Shown here: positions 43,006 through 50,438 of the stretch, piece after piece
How the letters are laid out: every line of letters starts with the position of its first letter
How positions within the stretch are numbered: position 1 is the first letter of the stretch
Assembly (NCBI RefSeq): GCF_029868855.1
Contig: NZ_JARWOV010000189.1
Coordinates: 1-60,979 of the forward strand
From: Nocardia carnea
Lineage (GTDB): Bacteria; Actinomycetota; Actinomycetes; Mycobacteriales; Mycobacteriaceae
Direction of reading: 5' to 3'
Length of the DNA: 60,979 bases
Program-made: the position numbers and the translations under genes
Notes under the pieces: generated by a model
The model's database searches: none
Told to the model about the DNA's origin: nothing
The model's input: only the letters and a program-made list of their open reading frames with translations

Positions 43006-43446
43006 GTGAGTACCGACAACGACCGGACACCGCCGGTGACCAGCGCTTCGATCATCGTGCTGACGCTGGCGCGGCGGGTGGAGACCGAACTCAACGCGGG
43101 ACTGGCGGCCTTGGACCTCACGGTCGGGCGCCTGGGTCTGCTCGGCCATATCTCCGGTGTTCCGGGGGCCTCGTTCAGCGAGCTGGCGCGGATGTCGGGG
43201 ATCAGCGTGCAGAGCGCGCACACCGCGGTGAAGGCGCTCGCCGGCGCCGGGCTCGTCCGTGACCGCACCGCCCGCGCCGGCTCGGCGTCGGCGATCGAAC
43301 TCACCGAGGACGGTGAGCGGTTGCTGCGGACTGCCCAGGACGTGGTCACGGAGGTGGACGAGCGGTTGTTCGGTGCTGCGGCCGATCCGGTTCAGCGCCG
43401 GATCGGTACGGCCGTTGTGGACGCTTTCCGCGGGACGGGGAACTGA
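43006..43446 (+). CDS. MarR-family transcriptional regulator
   Basis: This 146-residue protein has the winged helix-turn-helix LDLTVGRLGLLGHISGVPGASFSELARMSGISVQSAHTAVKALAGAGLVRDRTAR with the wing SASAIELTEDGERLL, a MarR pattern. Two GTG codons (43003, 43006) could serve as start. It diverges from the enoyl-CoA hydratase and lies just upstream of twin dyads before the membrane protein gene, so either or both may be its targets. Confidence 0.87.
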   Translation: MSTDNDRTPPVTSASIIVLTLARRVETELNAGLAALDLTVGRLGLLGHISGVPGASFSELARMSGISVQSAHTAVKALAGAGLVRDRTARAGSASAIELTEDGERLLRTAQDVVTEVDERLFGAAADPVQRRIGTAVVDAFRGTGN

Positions 43447-43480
43447 CGGCGTTCCGTCCAGAGGTGCGACACAGGTAACC

Positions 43481-43524
43481 TTCAGTCCATCTGAAACTCC
43501 TGTTAAGCTTCAGTCGATCTGAAG
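43481..43524. promoter_or_regulatory. Twin dyads before the membrane-protein/rhodanese operon
   Basis: TTCAG-5-CTGAA lies at 43481-43495 and CTTCAG-5-CTGAAG at 43508-43524. The spacers are near identical (TCCAT and TCGAT). Centre-to-centre distance is 28 bp. They lie 19-62 bases before the start of the membrane-protein gene, over its expected promoter. The MarR protein ending at 43446 is the nearest candidate to bind them. Confidence 0.65.
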
Positions 43525-43542
43525 GTTGAGAGGGAGCTGTCC

Positions 43543-43989
43543 ATGCACCATCTGCTGCTGTCGGTCCACGTTCTGGCAGCCATCGTTTTCGTCGGCGGTT
43601 CCGCCGTCGCCACCAGCCTGTTCCCCCGCTACGCACCGCTGGCCGCGACCGCCGGCCCGGTATCGGAGCGCTCCCCTGCCGTCGCCGCAGTCCTGCACCG
43701 GATCACCGGCACCTACGCACGACTGGGCCTGATCGTCCCGGTCATCGGCATAGTTCTCGCCGTCCTCCAGGGACGGATGGGTGAAATCTGGATCACCGCG
43801 GCCATCATCCTCACCGGGTGCGCCGCCGCGATCATCACAGTGATCATTCATCCGATACAGCGCGAGGCCATGGACGCACCGGGCGACGACACCCGGCTGC
43901 GGACCCTGGGCATGCTCGCCGGTCTCTACAACATGCTCTGGCTGATCGTCGTCGTCCTCATGATCGTGCGCCCCGGCGCCCACCCCTGA
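43543..43989 (+). CDS. Small integral membrane protein
   Basis: This 148-residue protein has four hydrophobic segments, near 3-25, 60-78, 85-102 and 125-143. It starts HHLLLSVHVLAAIVFVGGSAVATSLFPRYAP and has paired His near the first segment, as in DUF2269-like and haem-associated membrane proteins. The sequence ITGTYARLGLIVPVIGIVLAVLQG is typical of the group. The role is unknown. AGGGAG precedes the ATG. A rhodanese gene follows 71 bases on, probably in the same operon. Confidence 0.75.
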   Translation: MHHLLLSVHVLAAIVFVGGSAVATSLFPRYAPLAATAGPVSERSPAVAAVLHRITGTYARLGLIVPVIGIVLAVLQGRMGEIWITAAIILTGCAAAIITVIIHPIQREAMDAPGDDTRLRTLGMLAGLYNMLWLIVVVLMIVRPGAHP

Positions 43990-44060
43990 CCCTCACGGCC
44001 GGCGTCCGTGAAAGCCGTTCGGCCGAAACACTTCTCTCCCACGAAACAAGGACCGGTTCC

Positions 44061-44396
44061 ATGAGCATCCGCCATTACCTGTATCGCGCACCCTCCCTAT
44101 CGGCGGCGGAAGCGATCGAGGCCGTCCGAGCCGGCGCCCTCATCGTCGATGTACGGCGCGGATTCGAATGGAATCGCAACCGTATTCCCGGCGCGGTCCA
44201 CCTTCCACTGGAACAGTTGACGGAAAAGTGCGGCGAACTGCCCGAGGATCGACTGCTGATCACCTTCTGCACCGGCGGCCTGCGGTCCTATGGGGCCGCC
44301 AACCTCCTGCTCGAATACGGTTTCGAAGCCAAGAACATGTCGGGTGGGCTGATCGACTGGCGCGCCGCCGGCGGAGCACTGGAATCGGGACGGTGA
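44061..44396 (+). CDS. Rhodanese-like sulfurtransferase
   Basis: This 111-residue single rhodanese domain contains ALIVDVRRGFEWNRNRIPGAVHLPLEQL and the active loop FCTGGLRSYGAANLLLEYGF, with the catalytic Cys in CTGGLR, then the conserved end NMSGGLIDWRAAG. It would transfer sulfane sulfur or sense persulfide. It stands behind the membrane protein and the twin dyads, so a sulfur-stress role for the pair is possible. Confidence 0.88.
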   Translation: MSIRHYLYRAPSLSAAEAIEAVRAGALIVDVRRGFEWNRNRIPGAVHLPLEQLTEKCGELPEDRLLITFCTGGLRSYGAANLLLEYGFEAKNMSGGLIDWRAAGGALESGR

Positions 44397-44513
44397 GGTA
44401 GCCGCCCGTTCATCCGAGCTGATCCAGTGCGGACCGCGCCCAGCGACGTAGTGTCGTCTACGCCACGGTGATATCGCACCACCGGACCGATGGACAGAAC
44501 GGGAGTACCAGCA

Positions 44514-45593
44514 ATGCCGAAGATCGTGCTGTTCGGAGCCACCGGATACACCGGCCGCCTGATCGCGCAGGCTCTGACCGCCCACGGCGCCGCACCCGTA
44601 CTCGCCGGGCGCAACGCCGATTCGCTCGCGGAACTGGCCACCGAGATCGGCGGCGCGGATACCGCGGTCGCCGAGGTGACCGACCCCGGGTCGGTCCGTG
44701 CGCTACTGGCCCGAGGCGATGTGCTGATCACGACGGTGGGACCGTTCCTGCGCTACGGAAAGCCCGCACTGGCAGCGGCTCTCGCGGCCGGCGCGCACTA
44801 TTTCGACTCCACCGGAGAAGGCCCGTTCATCCGGACGGTGTTCGACCACGACGACGAGGCCCGCCGGGCGGGTGTCGCCTTGCTCACCGCCTTCGGATTC
44901 GATTATGTACCCGGCAATCTGGCCGCCGCTCTCGCGCTGGCCGAGGCACCGGACGCCGTTCGCGCCGAGATCGGATACTTCATCGCCGACCCCGGCACCA
45001 GCGGCGGTACCCGCGCGTCCATGGCGGGCATGCTGTTCGAAGACGGTTTCGCCCTGCGCGGCGGCCGGGTCATCACCCAGCGAACAGCCGCCCGCACACG
45101 TGATTTCGAGGTCGCGGGCCGCACCCGAACCGGAGCATCTGTTCCGGGTTCGGAGCATTTCGCCCTGACCCGCTCGTATCCGCGGCTCCGCGACGTGGAT
45201 GTCTACCTCGGCCTTCCCGGTCCGGCGGCCCGCGGTCTACAGGCGACCTCGCTGCTCACCGCCGCTGTTTCCCGCGTGGAGCCGGTGCGGCGATTGGCCG
45301 AAACGGCGTTGACCCGCGTCGTCAAAGGATCGACCGGCGGCCCGGCACCCACCGCCCGGGCCCGCACCCGCACCTGGGCGGTCGCGGATGTCTCCGATGC
45401 CGCGGGCCGTAGTTCGATCTCCGTAACACTCACCGGTGTGGACCCCTACGACTTCACCGCGGCGATCCTCGCCTGGGGCGCCCGAACAGCGCTCGCCGGT
45501 GGTCTGCTCGGCACCGGCGCCCTCGGCCCCGTCGAGGCGTTCGGCCTCGACGCGCTGACCGCCGGCGCCGCGGAGTCCGGGCTGAGGCGATAG
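44514..45593 (+). CDS. Saccharopine dehydrogenase-like NAD(P)-binding enzyme
   Basis: This is a 359-residue protein. The N-terminal Rossmann fold reads IVLFGATGYTGRLIAQAL, followed by VLITTVGPFLRYGKPALAAALAAGAHYFDSTGEGPFIR. The layout matches actinobacterial trans-acting enoyl reductase and saccharopine dehydrogenase-like proteins, with the C-terminal hydrophobic helix AAILAWGARTALAGGLLG. The chemistry is unproven and may act in lipid metabolism. ATG 44514 has GGGAG 8 bases upstream; a longer start at 44490 is less likely. Confidence 0.82.
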   Translation: MPKIVLFGATGYTGRLIAQALTAHGAAPVLAGRNADSLAELATEIGGADTAVAEVTDPGSVRALLARGDVLITTVGPFLRYGKPALAAALAAGAHYFDSTGEGPFIRTVFDHDDEARRAGVALLTAFGFDYVPGNLAAALALAEAPDAVRAEIGYFIADPGTSGGTRASMAGMLFEDGFALRGGRVITQRTAARTRDFEVAGRTRTGASVPGSEHFALTRSYPRLRDVDVYLGLPGPAARGLQATSLLTAAVSRVEPVRRLAETALTRVVKGSTGGPAPTARARTRTWAVADVSDAAGRSSISVTLTGVDPYDFTAAILAWGARTALAGGLLGTGALGPVEAFGLDALTAGAAESGLRR

Positions 45594-45612
45594 CCCGGCA
45601 ACGCACACGCCA

Positions 45613-45655
45613 CACCGGCCCTGGCCCGCTTTCGTGCGGCGCGCCACGGCCGGTG
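45613..45655. terminator. Hairpin between convergent genes
   Basis: CACCGGCC (45613-45620) pairs with GGCCGGTG (45648-45655), with inner TGGC/GCCA pairing. It lies between the end of the saccharopine dehydrogenase-like gene and the end of the small peptide gene. There is no T-tract. Confidence 0.4.
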
Positions 45656-45718
45656 ACAGCGTCCTCGCTACTCGGGCGGCAGTATTTTCGCTGTTCGGGT
45701 GGACGGCGCCTCCTTTCG

Positions 45719-45823
45719 TCAGAGGATGATGCCCAGCAGACCCCAAGCCAGGCTCAGGGCCGCGCCCGCGGCCGCGGAGCCGAGGCCGACAACCGCGGAG
45801 CCGAGGCCGATAACCGCACTCAT
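45719..45823 (-). CDS. 34-residue hydrophobic peptide
   Basis: The ATG at 45823 follows GAAGAGAGGAACG, a good ribosome site. It encodes a very hydrophobic peptide, MSAVIGLGSAVVGLGSAA ... WGLLGIIL, with no charged residue. Two near-identical 21-bp DNA units (45772-45813) encode its VIGLGSA/VVGLGSA repeat. The length is enough for one membrane span. It could be a membrane-active toxin, a pore peptide like the small corynebacterial porins, or a quorum or regulatory peptide. No partner gene is evident. Confidence 0.5.
   Translation of the reverse strand: MSAVIGLGSAVVGLGSAAAGAALSLAWGLLGIIL
45772..45813. repeat. 21-bp tandem repeat inside the peptide gene
   Basis: Two adjacent 21-bp units, each starting CCGCGGAGCCGAGGCCGA, differ at one base and keep the reading frame. 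They give the peptide its heptad-like Gly/Ala/Val repeat. Confidence 0.8.
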
Positions 45824-46450
45824 GACGTTCCTCTCTTCCTCCGAGGAAACACTCGGATGGTTCTCCGGCAAAGAAATCGCTCGAAACGACGATGCCCGCG
45901 AAACCTTCGGCGGCAATATTCGGAACACCGTGCCCGGCAGGGCTATCGTCCGATTGGGATCCCGTTCCCGGGAAAGTCCCGTGTGCAGATTAGCACCTCG
46001 TAAAGACGGCGTCAGCACCTCGTTTCGCCGAACAACACTCGCGCGAAAAGATTTTCGCACACCCCGACGCATACCCGCCCCAACGAGGGGAATATGCGGT
46101 CGATTCTGCAGTTCTTTGCAATGAGCTCACATTTGGTATGCCCTGTGCGGATGGAATTATCAGAACTGTTAGACGGCGACCGGAAGCACATTACGAAGAG
46201 GGCGATACGTCCTGTCTGCGAATCGAATCGTCATCGACCTCCGATCGGTTTCTCGATATCGACCGCCGAATCGTGACCCCTGGTGTAATCAACCGGAATT
46301 CCCGTATCCTCACCTTTTCCGAAGTCGCGCAGAAACCCCCGCGTACACGATTCCGCAATTCACCTCGCCGCGGCAGCCGTGCCCTCACCGTCGACAGCGG
46401 ATGCGAGGACGCCGAGACGAGCCCGTCGCTCGAGCTGCGCATCCGGCCAC
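45824..46450. other. Long gap, relatively AT-rich
   Basis: These 627 bases separate the peptide gene from the serine hydrolase's end. Base composition is clearly lower in G+C than the surroundings. Open frames are present on both strands but none has a Shine-Dalgarno sequence or known motif. It should hold the promoter of the peptide gene and perhaps a small RNA or long leader, but I cannot show one. Confidence 0.45.
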
Positions 46451-47602
46451 TCACAGCGCGGCGTAGATCTGCGCGATGAGGTCGTGGGCGCGACGGTCGC
46501 CGGCCAGCCGATCCCGGCGGAGATTCGGCGTGAAGGCGAACGCCACCTGGTTCTCGAGGTCGCCCAGCCCGACCGCGCCACCGGCGCCGGGATGCCCGAA
46601 GGCGGTGCACCGGGCCACGTCGGGCAAGGCGAAATTCTCGGAGGGCAGCATGAAGCCGAGACCGAACGCGCTCTCCAGAAGCAAAACCGCATCGCGACCG
46701 CGAACCTGTTCCGCGGTCGCCGCGCGGACGATCTCGAAGGGCAGCAGCCGCCCCGAGGTCAGGTCGCGGTAGAAACCCGCGAGCGCGCGAGCCGTGGTGA
46801 CCAGGCCCGAACCCGGCCAGCCACCGGCAAGCACCTCCGGCCTGTTGGGCGAACCGGCGGGATTGGTCGAGGCCCGCAATGCCAATGATCCGGGATCCGA
46901 ATACGCCCGCGCCATCTCGGCGACGGTGGCGGCGTCGACGGAACCGGGATCGTCCCAGCGCCGCTCTTCGACCGGCGGGAACCCGACGCGGGCGGCGCGC
47001 GCGGCCACCGCCTGGGGGACGTCCAGCCACAATTCCTCGTTCAGGCGATTGCGGACGAATCGGCCGACCGTACCGCCGGTCCGGCGGCGGACGAATTCAC
47101 CCACCAGCCAGCCGAAGGTCAACGCGTGATAGCCGTGGACGGTACCGGGCGGCCAGATCGGCGGCTGGCCTGCCAGCTGGGCGGCCATCGCCGCGGGATC
47201 GGCGGCTTCGGCGACGGTGACGGGCCGGTCGAAAGCCGGCAGCCCGCCGCGATGGCTCAGCAGGTCCGCCAAGGTGGTGTATTCCTTGCCCGCCGCGCCG
47301 TACTCCGGCCACCATGTCGTCACCCGCCCGGTCCAGTCGACGCCGGCTTCCCGGGCGGCGAGGAGAACCGCGGTCGCGGTGACGGCTTTCGTGCACGAGA
47401 ACACCGGGCACGGGGTGTCGCGTTCCCACGGTCGCGCGGTCCGGTCGTCGGCGATACCGCCCCAGAGGGGCCCGCCGGGACGACCACGCACGAACGCCGC
47501 CACTGCTGCGCCGAGGTCGCGTCCGTCCGCCAGATTCGCGGCGAAGTGGTCGCGAACTGCACGGAAGGCCGGGTCGACCCAACCGTGTACAGCAACGCTC
47601 AC
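46451..47602 (-). CDS. Beta-lactamase-fold serine hydrolase
   Basis: This is a 383-residue class C beta-lactamase/EstB-type esterase. The SxxK motif is in FSCTKAVTATAV, the Tyr motif in HGYHALTFGWLVGEF, and the later GHPGAGGAVGLGDLENQVAFAFTPN replaces the KTG box. It is cytoplasmic, as no signal peptide is seen. GTG 47602 gives the typical VHGWVDPAFRAVRDHF start. GTG 47626 is also possible but would put a KstR-like site inside the gene. In steroid degraders such esterases belong to lipid regulons. Confidence 0.83.
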   Translation of the reverse strand: MSVAVHGWVDPAFRAVRDHFAANLADGRDLGAAVAAFVRGRPGGPLWGGIADDRTARPWERDTPCPVFSCTKAVTATAVLLAAREAGVDWTGRVTTWWPEYGAAGKEYTTLADLLSHRGGLPAFDRPVTVAEAADPAAMAAQLAGQPPIWPPGTVHGYHALTFGWLVGEFVRRRTGGTVGRFVRNRLNEELWLDVPQAVAARAARVGFPPVEERRWDDPGSVDAATVAEMARAYSDPGSLALRASTNPAGSPNRPEVLAGGWPGSGLVTTARALAGFYRDLTSGRLLPFEIVRAATAEQVRGRDAVLLLESAFGLGFMLPSENFALPDVARCTAFGHPGAGGAVGLGDLENQVAFAFTPNLRRDRLAGDRRAHDLIAQIYAAL

Positions 47603-47611
47603 GACCAGAAT

Positions 47612-47625
47612 TAGAACACGTTTCA
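47612..47625. promoter_or_regulatory. KstR-like operator
   Basis: TAGAACACGTTTCA fits the published KstR consensus TnnAACnnGTTnnA at every fixed base. It lies 10 bases before the serine hydrolase start and 121 bases before the divergent flavoprotein start. KstR represses cholesterol-catabolism genes in mycolate actinomycetes. A chance match in 61 kb is possible, but its placement in a promoter is supportive. Confidence 0.45.
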
Positions 47626-47745
47626 CTCCGAACCACTGGGTTGTCCATGCGTGGCGTGACCGCTGATACGCACCGGCGCACCTAGAATTCGCCAGGCTGA
47701 TCCCGGTTTCGCAGACATCGTCGAGTCGGACCCCAGGAGGATGAG

Positions 47746-49062
47746 TTGTCGCTGATGGCTCGCGGTATGGCCTGGTTCGGGCTGTACCTGGCGGCGGCGA
47801 TCGTCCCGCTGATCTTCGCCGCGATCGGTGTCGCCGACGCACGGCGCGGGTTCCTGACAGAATTCTCGGTCGCCCTGGGTTTCGTCGGAATGTCGATGCT
47901 GGGCCTGCAATTCGCGCTGGTCGCCCGGTTCCGGGCTGTCGCGGCGCCGTTCGGGGAGGACGCGCTCGTGCAATTCCACCGGCAGGTGTCCTATGTGGCG
48001 CTGGCGTTCATCCTCGCGCATCCGGTGCTGCTGCAGATCGCGGGCACCGACATCATCGGATTGCTGAACCTGGCGCAGGCTCCGCCACGAGCGCGGTTCG
48101 CGGTCGCCTCGACCGTCCTGCTGTTGATCCTGATCGCCACCTCCGTCTGGCGCAAACGCCTGCGCATCCGCTACGAGATCTGGCAGATCTGCCACGGTGT
48201 GCTGTCCGTGTTGGTGGTCGCGTTCGCGCTCGCCCATATGTTCCTCGTGGACTACTACCTCGACGCCGTGTGGAAGAAATGGTTGTGGGCGGTGATGACG
48301 CTGGCACTGGTGCTGCTGCTGGTGTGGGTACGCGTCGTGGAACCCCTGCTCCGGCTGCGCCGGCCCTGGCGGATCGAACGGGTCACCGCCGAACGGGGCA
48401 ACGCGCATACGCTCGGCATGGCACCGGTCGGCCACGAGGGATTCCGGTTCCAGCCGGGTCAGTTCGGGTGGCTGGTGGTGAACCGCGCGCCGTTCTCGAT
48501 CACCGCGCACCCGTTCTCCTTCTCCTCCAGCGCCGAGGAACACCGGGAGGTCGAGATGACGATCAAGGCGCTGGGCGATTTCACCTCCACCGTCGGCGAT
48601 ATCCCGGTCGGCACCCGCGCCTACATCTCCGGCCCGCACGGCGTGTTCACTCCGGACCGCAACGAGGGCCCCGGTTTCGTGCTGATCGCGGGCGGTATCG
48701 GGATCACCCCCATGGTGAGCATCCTGCGGACCATGGCGGACCGTCAGGACCGCCGCCCGGTATTGCTGATGTATGCCTTCCGGTCTCTGTCCGACGCCAC
48801 CTTGGACGACGAGATCCGCACACTGGAACACCGGCTGGACCTCACCGTGGTCCGGATTCCGGAGCGACCGCCCGCCGGCTGGTCCGGCGAACACGGGTAC
48901 CTCGACCGGGCGATGCTGGCCCGGCATCTGCCGGCCGGGTACCCCCGGAGGCAGTACTTCGCCTGTGGGCCGGGCCCCCTGGTCACCGCCGTCGAAGATG
49001 CCTTGGCCGATCTCGACGTACCCGCCGAACACCTGCACACCGAACGATTCGACTTCGTCTGA
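47746..49062 (+). CDS. Ferric reductase-like transmembrane flavoprotein
   Basis: This is a 438-residue protein. About six membrane segments in residues 8-200 carry His in FHRQVSYVALAFILAHP and CHGVLSVLVVAFALAHM, likely haem ligands. The C-terminal half is a ferredoxin-reductase module with the FAD site NRAPFSITAHPFSFSSSAE, the NAD site IAGGIGITPMVSILRTM and YFACGPGPLV. It moves electrons across the membrane from NAD(P)H to a metal or quinone. TTG 47746, 5 bases after AGGAGG, fits best; ATG 47755 is 14 bases away. Confidence 0.85.
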   Translation: MSLMARGMAWFGLYLAAAIVPLIFAAIGVADARRGFLTEFSVALGFVGMSMLGLQFALVARFRAVAAPFGEDALVQFHRQVSYVALAFILAHPVLLQIAGTDIIGLLNLAQAPPRARFAVASTVLLLILIATSVWRKRLRIRYEIWQICHGVLSVLVVAFALAHMFLVDYYLDAVWKKWLWAVMTLALVLLLVWVRVVEPLLRLRRPWRIERVTAERGNAHTLGMAPVGHEGFRFQPGQFGWLVVNRAPFSITAHPFSFSSSAEEHREVEMTIKALGDFTSTVGDIPVGTRAYISGPHGVFTPDRNEGPGFVLIAGGIGITPMVSILRTMADRQDRRPVLLMYAFRSLSDATLDDEIRTLEHRLDLTVVRIPERPPAGWSGEHGYLDRAMLARHLPAGYPRRQYFACGPGPLVTAVEDALADLDVPAEHLHTERFDFV

Positions 49063-49073
49063 ACGGGGCCGTC

Positions 49074-49163
49074 ATGCGACACATCTACACCACCCGCGCT
49101 GTTCTCGCGATCACCGTGCTCCTGCTGGCCGCCTGCGCGTGGTTCGCCCTCGCGACCGGCTGA
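49074..49163 (+). CDS. 29-residue membrane peptide after the flavoprotein
   Basis: ATG 49074 lies 11 bases after the flavoprotein stop and encodes MRHIYTTRAVLAITVLLLAACAWFALATG: basic N-terminus, a single membrane span, then stop. LLAAC resembles a lipobox. It may be a small subunit of the reductase, or a chance frame. No strong Shine-Dalgarno sequence is visible. Confidence 0.35.
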   Translation: MRHIYTTRAVLAITVLLLAACAWFALATG

Positions 49164-49195
49164 GCACCGCGTCGCAACGGCTGCACCGGTGATCG

Positions 49196-50116
49196 TCAGT
49201 TGTCGGGTCCGCGATAGACGATGAGCGGCCGCTGGGCCCGGTGCAGCAGGTTCTGCGTGGTGGAACCGAGGAGGGCGCCGCGCAGACGCCCCCTGCCCTT
49301 GTGGCCGACGATCAGCATCTGCCCCTCGTCGAGCGCCCGCAGCAGTTCCCGGACGGCCGAACCACGCCGGGACCGTTCCTCCACGGTGACGCCGGGGAAT
49401 TTCTTCCGGTACGGCGCGACGATCGTCGACAGTGTCCCGGCCTCCGCCCGGGCGACGGTCTCCCAATCGACGGCCATCGCGGTGGGCCCGAACACCTGCA
49501 TCGCCGTGGGGACGGAATCCCCGGCCGCCGTACTGTCGGTCCAGGTGCGCACGGGCACAACCGGTACGGAGAACAGCTGGGCCCAGGCGAACGCGAGTTC
49601 GGTGGCCCCGGCCGAGAGCGGACTGCCGTCCGAACCCACCACGATCGGCCGATCGTCCGGGGCCGGATCGCCGGGGTCGCCCCGCCACACCACCACCGGG
49701 CAATGCGCCCGATCGACCACCCGCAATGCGGTCGATCCCAGGATCCACCGTTCGACCGCCCCGGCGCCGGTCGCACCGATAACGATCATCGCGGCGCCCC
49801 GGGCCGCTTTCAGCAGGCCCGCGGCGGGCGGCTCACTGTCGGCGATCGAGCTCAGGTCGATACCGGGCGCCGACCGGCGCACCGCGGTTTCGGCGGCGGT
49901 CAGCAGTTCCGAGCGATACGCGCGGTACCGTTCGGCCAGTTCGTCGGGGGTCATCGCGATCTCGGGCATCGGGCCCGGAGCCGGGGACGAGTGCACCAGG
50001 TGCAGCGGTAGCGCGAGCTTCCCGGCGAATGCGGTGGCCCATTCCGCCGCGGCCAGCGAGGTCTCGGATCCGTCGACACCTACCACGATGTGGTTTCCCG
50101 CAGGGATTGGCTGCAT
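49196..50116 (-). CDS. Tandem-domain universal stress protein
   Basis: This 306-residue protein has two UspA domains. The first (about 8-145) contains VVGVDGSETSLAAAEWA and the ATP-binding GATGAGAVERWILGSTALRVV. The second (about 155-303) contains VVGSDGSPLSAGATELA and GHKGRGRLRGALLGSTTQNLL. The G-2x-G-9x-G(S/T) pattern predicts ATP binding in both. Such proteins respond to hypoxia and stationary phase in actinobacteria. It starts at ATG 50116 with AGGACGG upstream. Confidence 0.9.
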   Translation of the reverse strand: MQPIPAGNHIVVGVDGSETSLAAAEWATAFAGKLALPLHLVHSSPAPGPMPEIAMTPDELAERYRAYRSELLTAAETAVRRSAPGIDLSSIADSEPPAAGLLKAARGAAMIVIGATGAGAVERWILGSTALRVVDRAHCPVVVWRGDPGDPAPDDRPIVVGSDGSPLSAGATELAFAWAQLFSVPVVPVRTWTDSTAAGDSVPTAMQVFGPTAMAVDWETVARAEAGTLSTIVAPYRKKFPGVTVEERSRRGSAVRELLRALDEGQMLIVGHKGRGRLRGALLGSTTQNLLHRAQRPLIVYRGPDN

Positions 50117-50438
50117 CCGTCCTACCTTCCGTTCAGTGTGGTGCGATCACTCTCCGATTGCGGTTCCCGGTCGAACGCTCCCGACGACCAGCAGGCCGAT
50201 CCCCGATCCCAGGATAGGAGCCGCCGCATGCCCGACGAGGGGCCGACACGCTGCGCGGACGCCGGTGAACATGCGCCAGGTCCGGCCGTCGCTGCGGCCC
50301 GGGGCCGGGGGATGCCACCGGATACGGCAACCCGCGACGAAATCAGCCCACTGACTGGGACCTCGGCCCGCACTGTGCCCCGGCCCGCGTCACCATCGGG
50401 CGCAGACACACAACTCTGGTGGGAACATGGAGGTTCCG
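50117..50438. promoter_or_regulatory. Divergent gap, stress protein / KshA
   Basis: These 322 bases must carry the promoters of both divergent genes. I found no KstR-type box and no clear operator or terminator here. The only decisive feature is GGAGG at 50429-50433, which sets the kshA start. Confidence 0.4.

Noticed and set aside
47602..47626. GTG 47626 as start of the serine hydrolase
   Set aside because: It adds VKRVLILV without typical family sequence and would place the KstR-like box inside the coding region.
50427..50438. ATG 50427 as start of kshA
   Set aside because: The GGAGG that serves as ribosome site lies within the first codons after it; ATG 50439 is correctly spaced.
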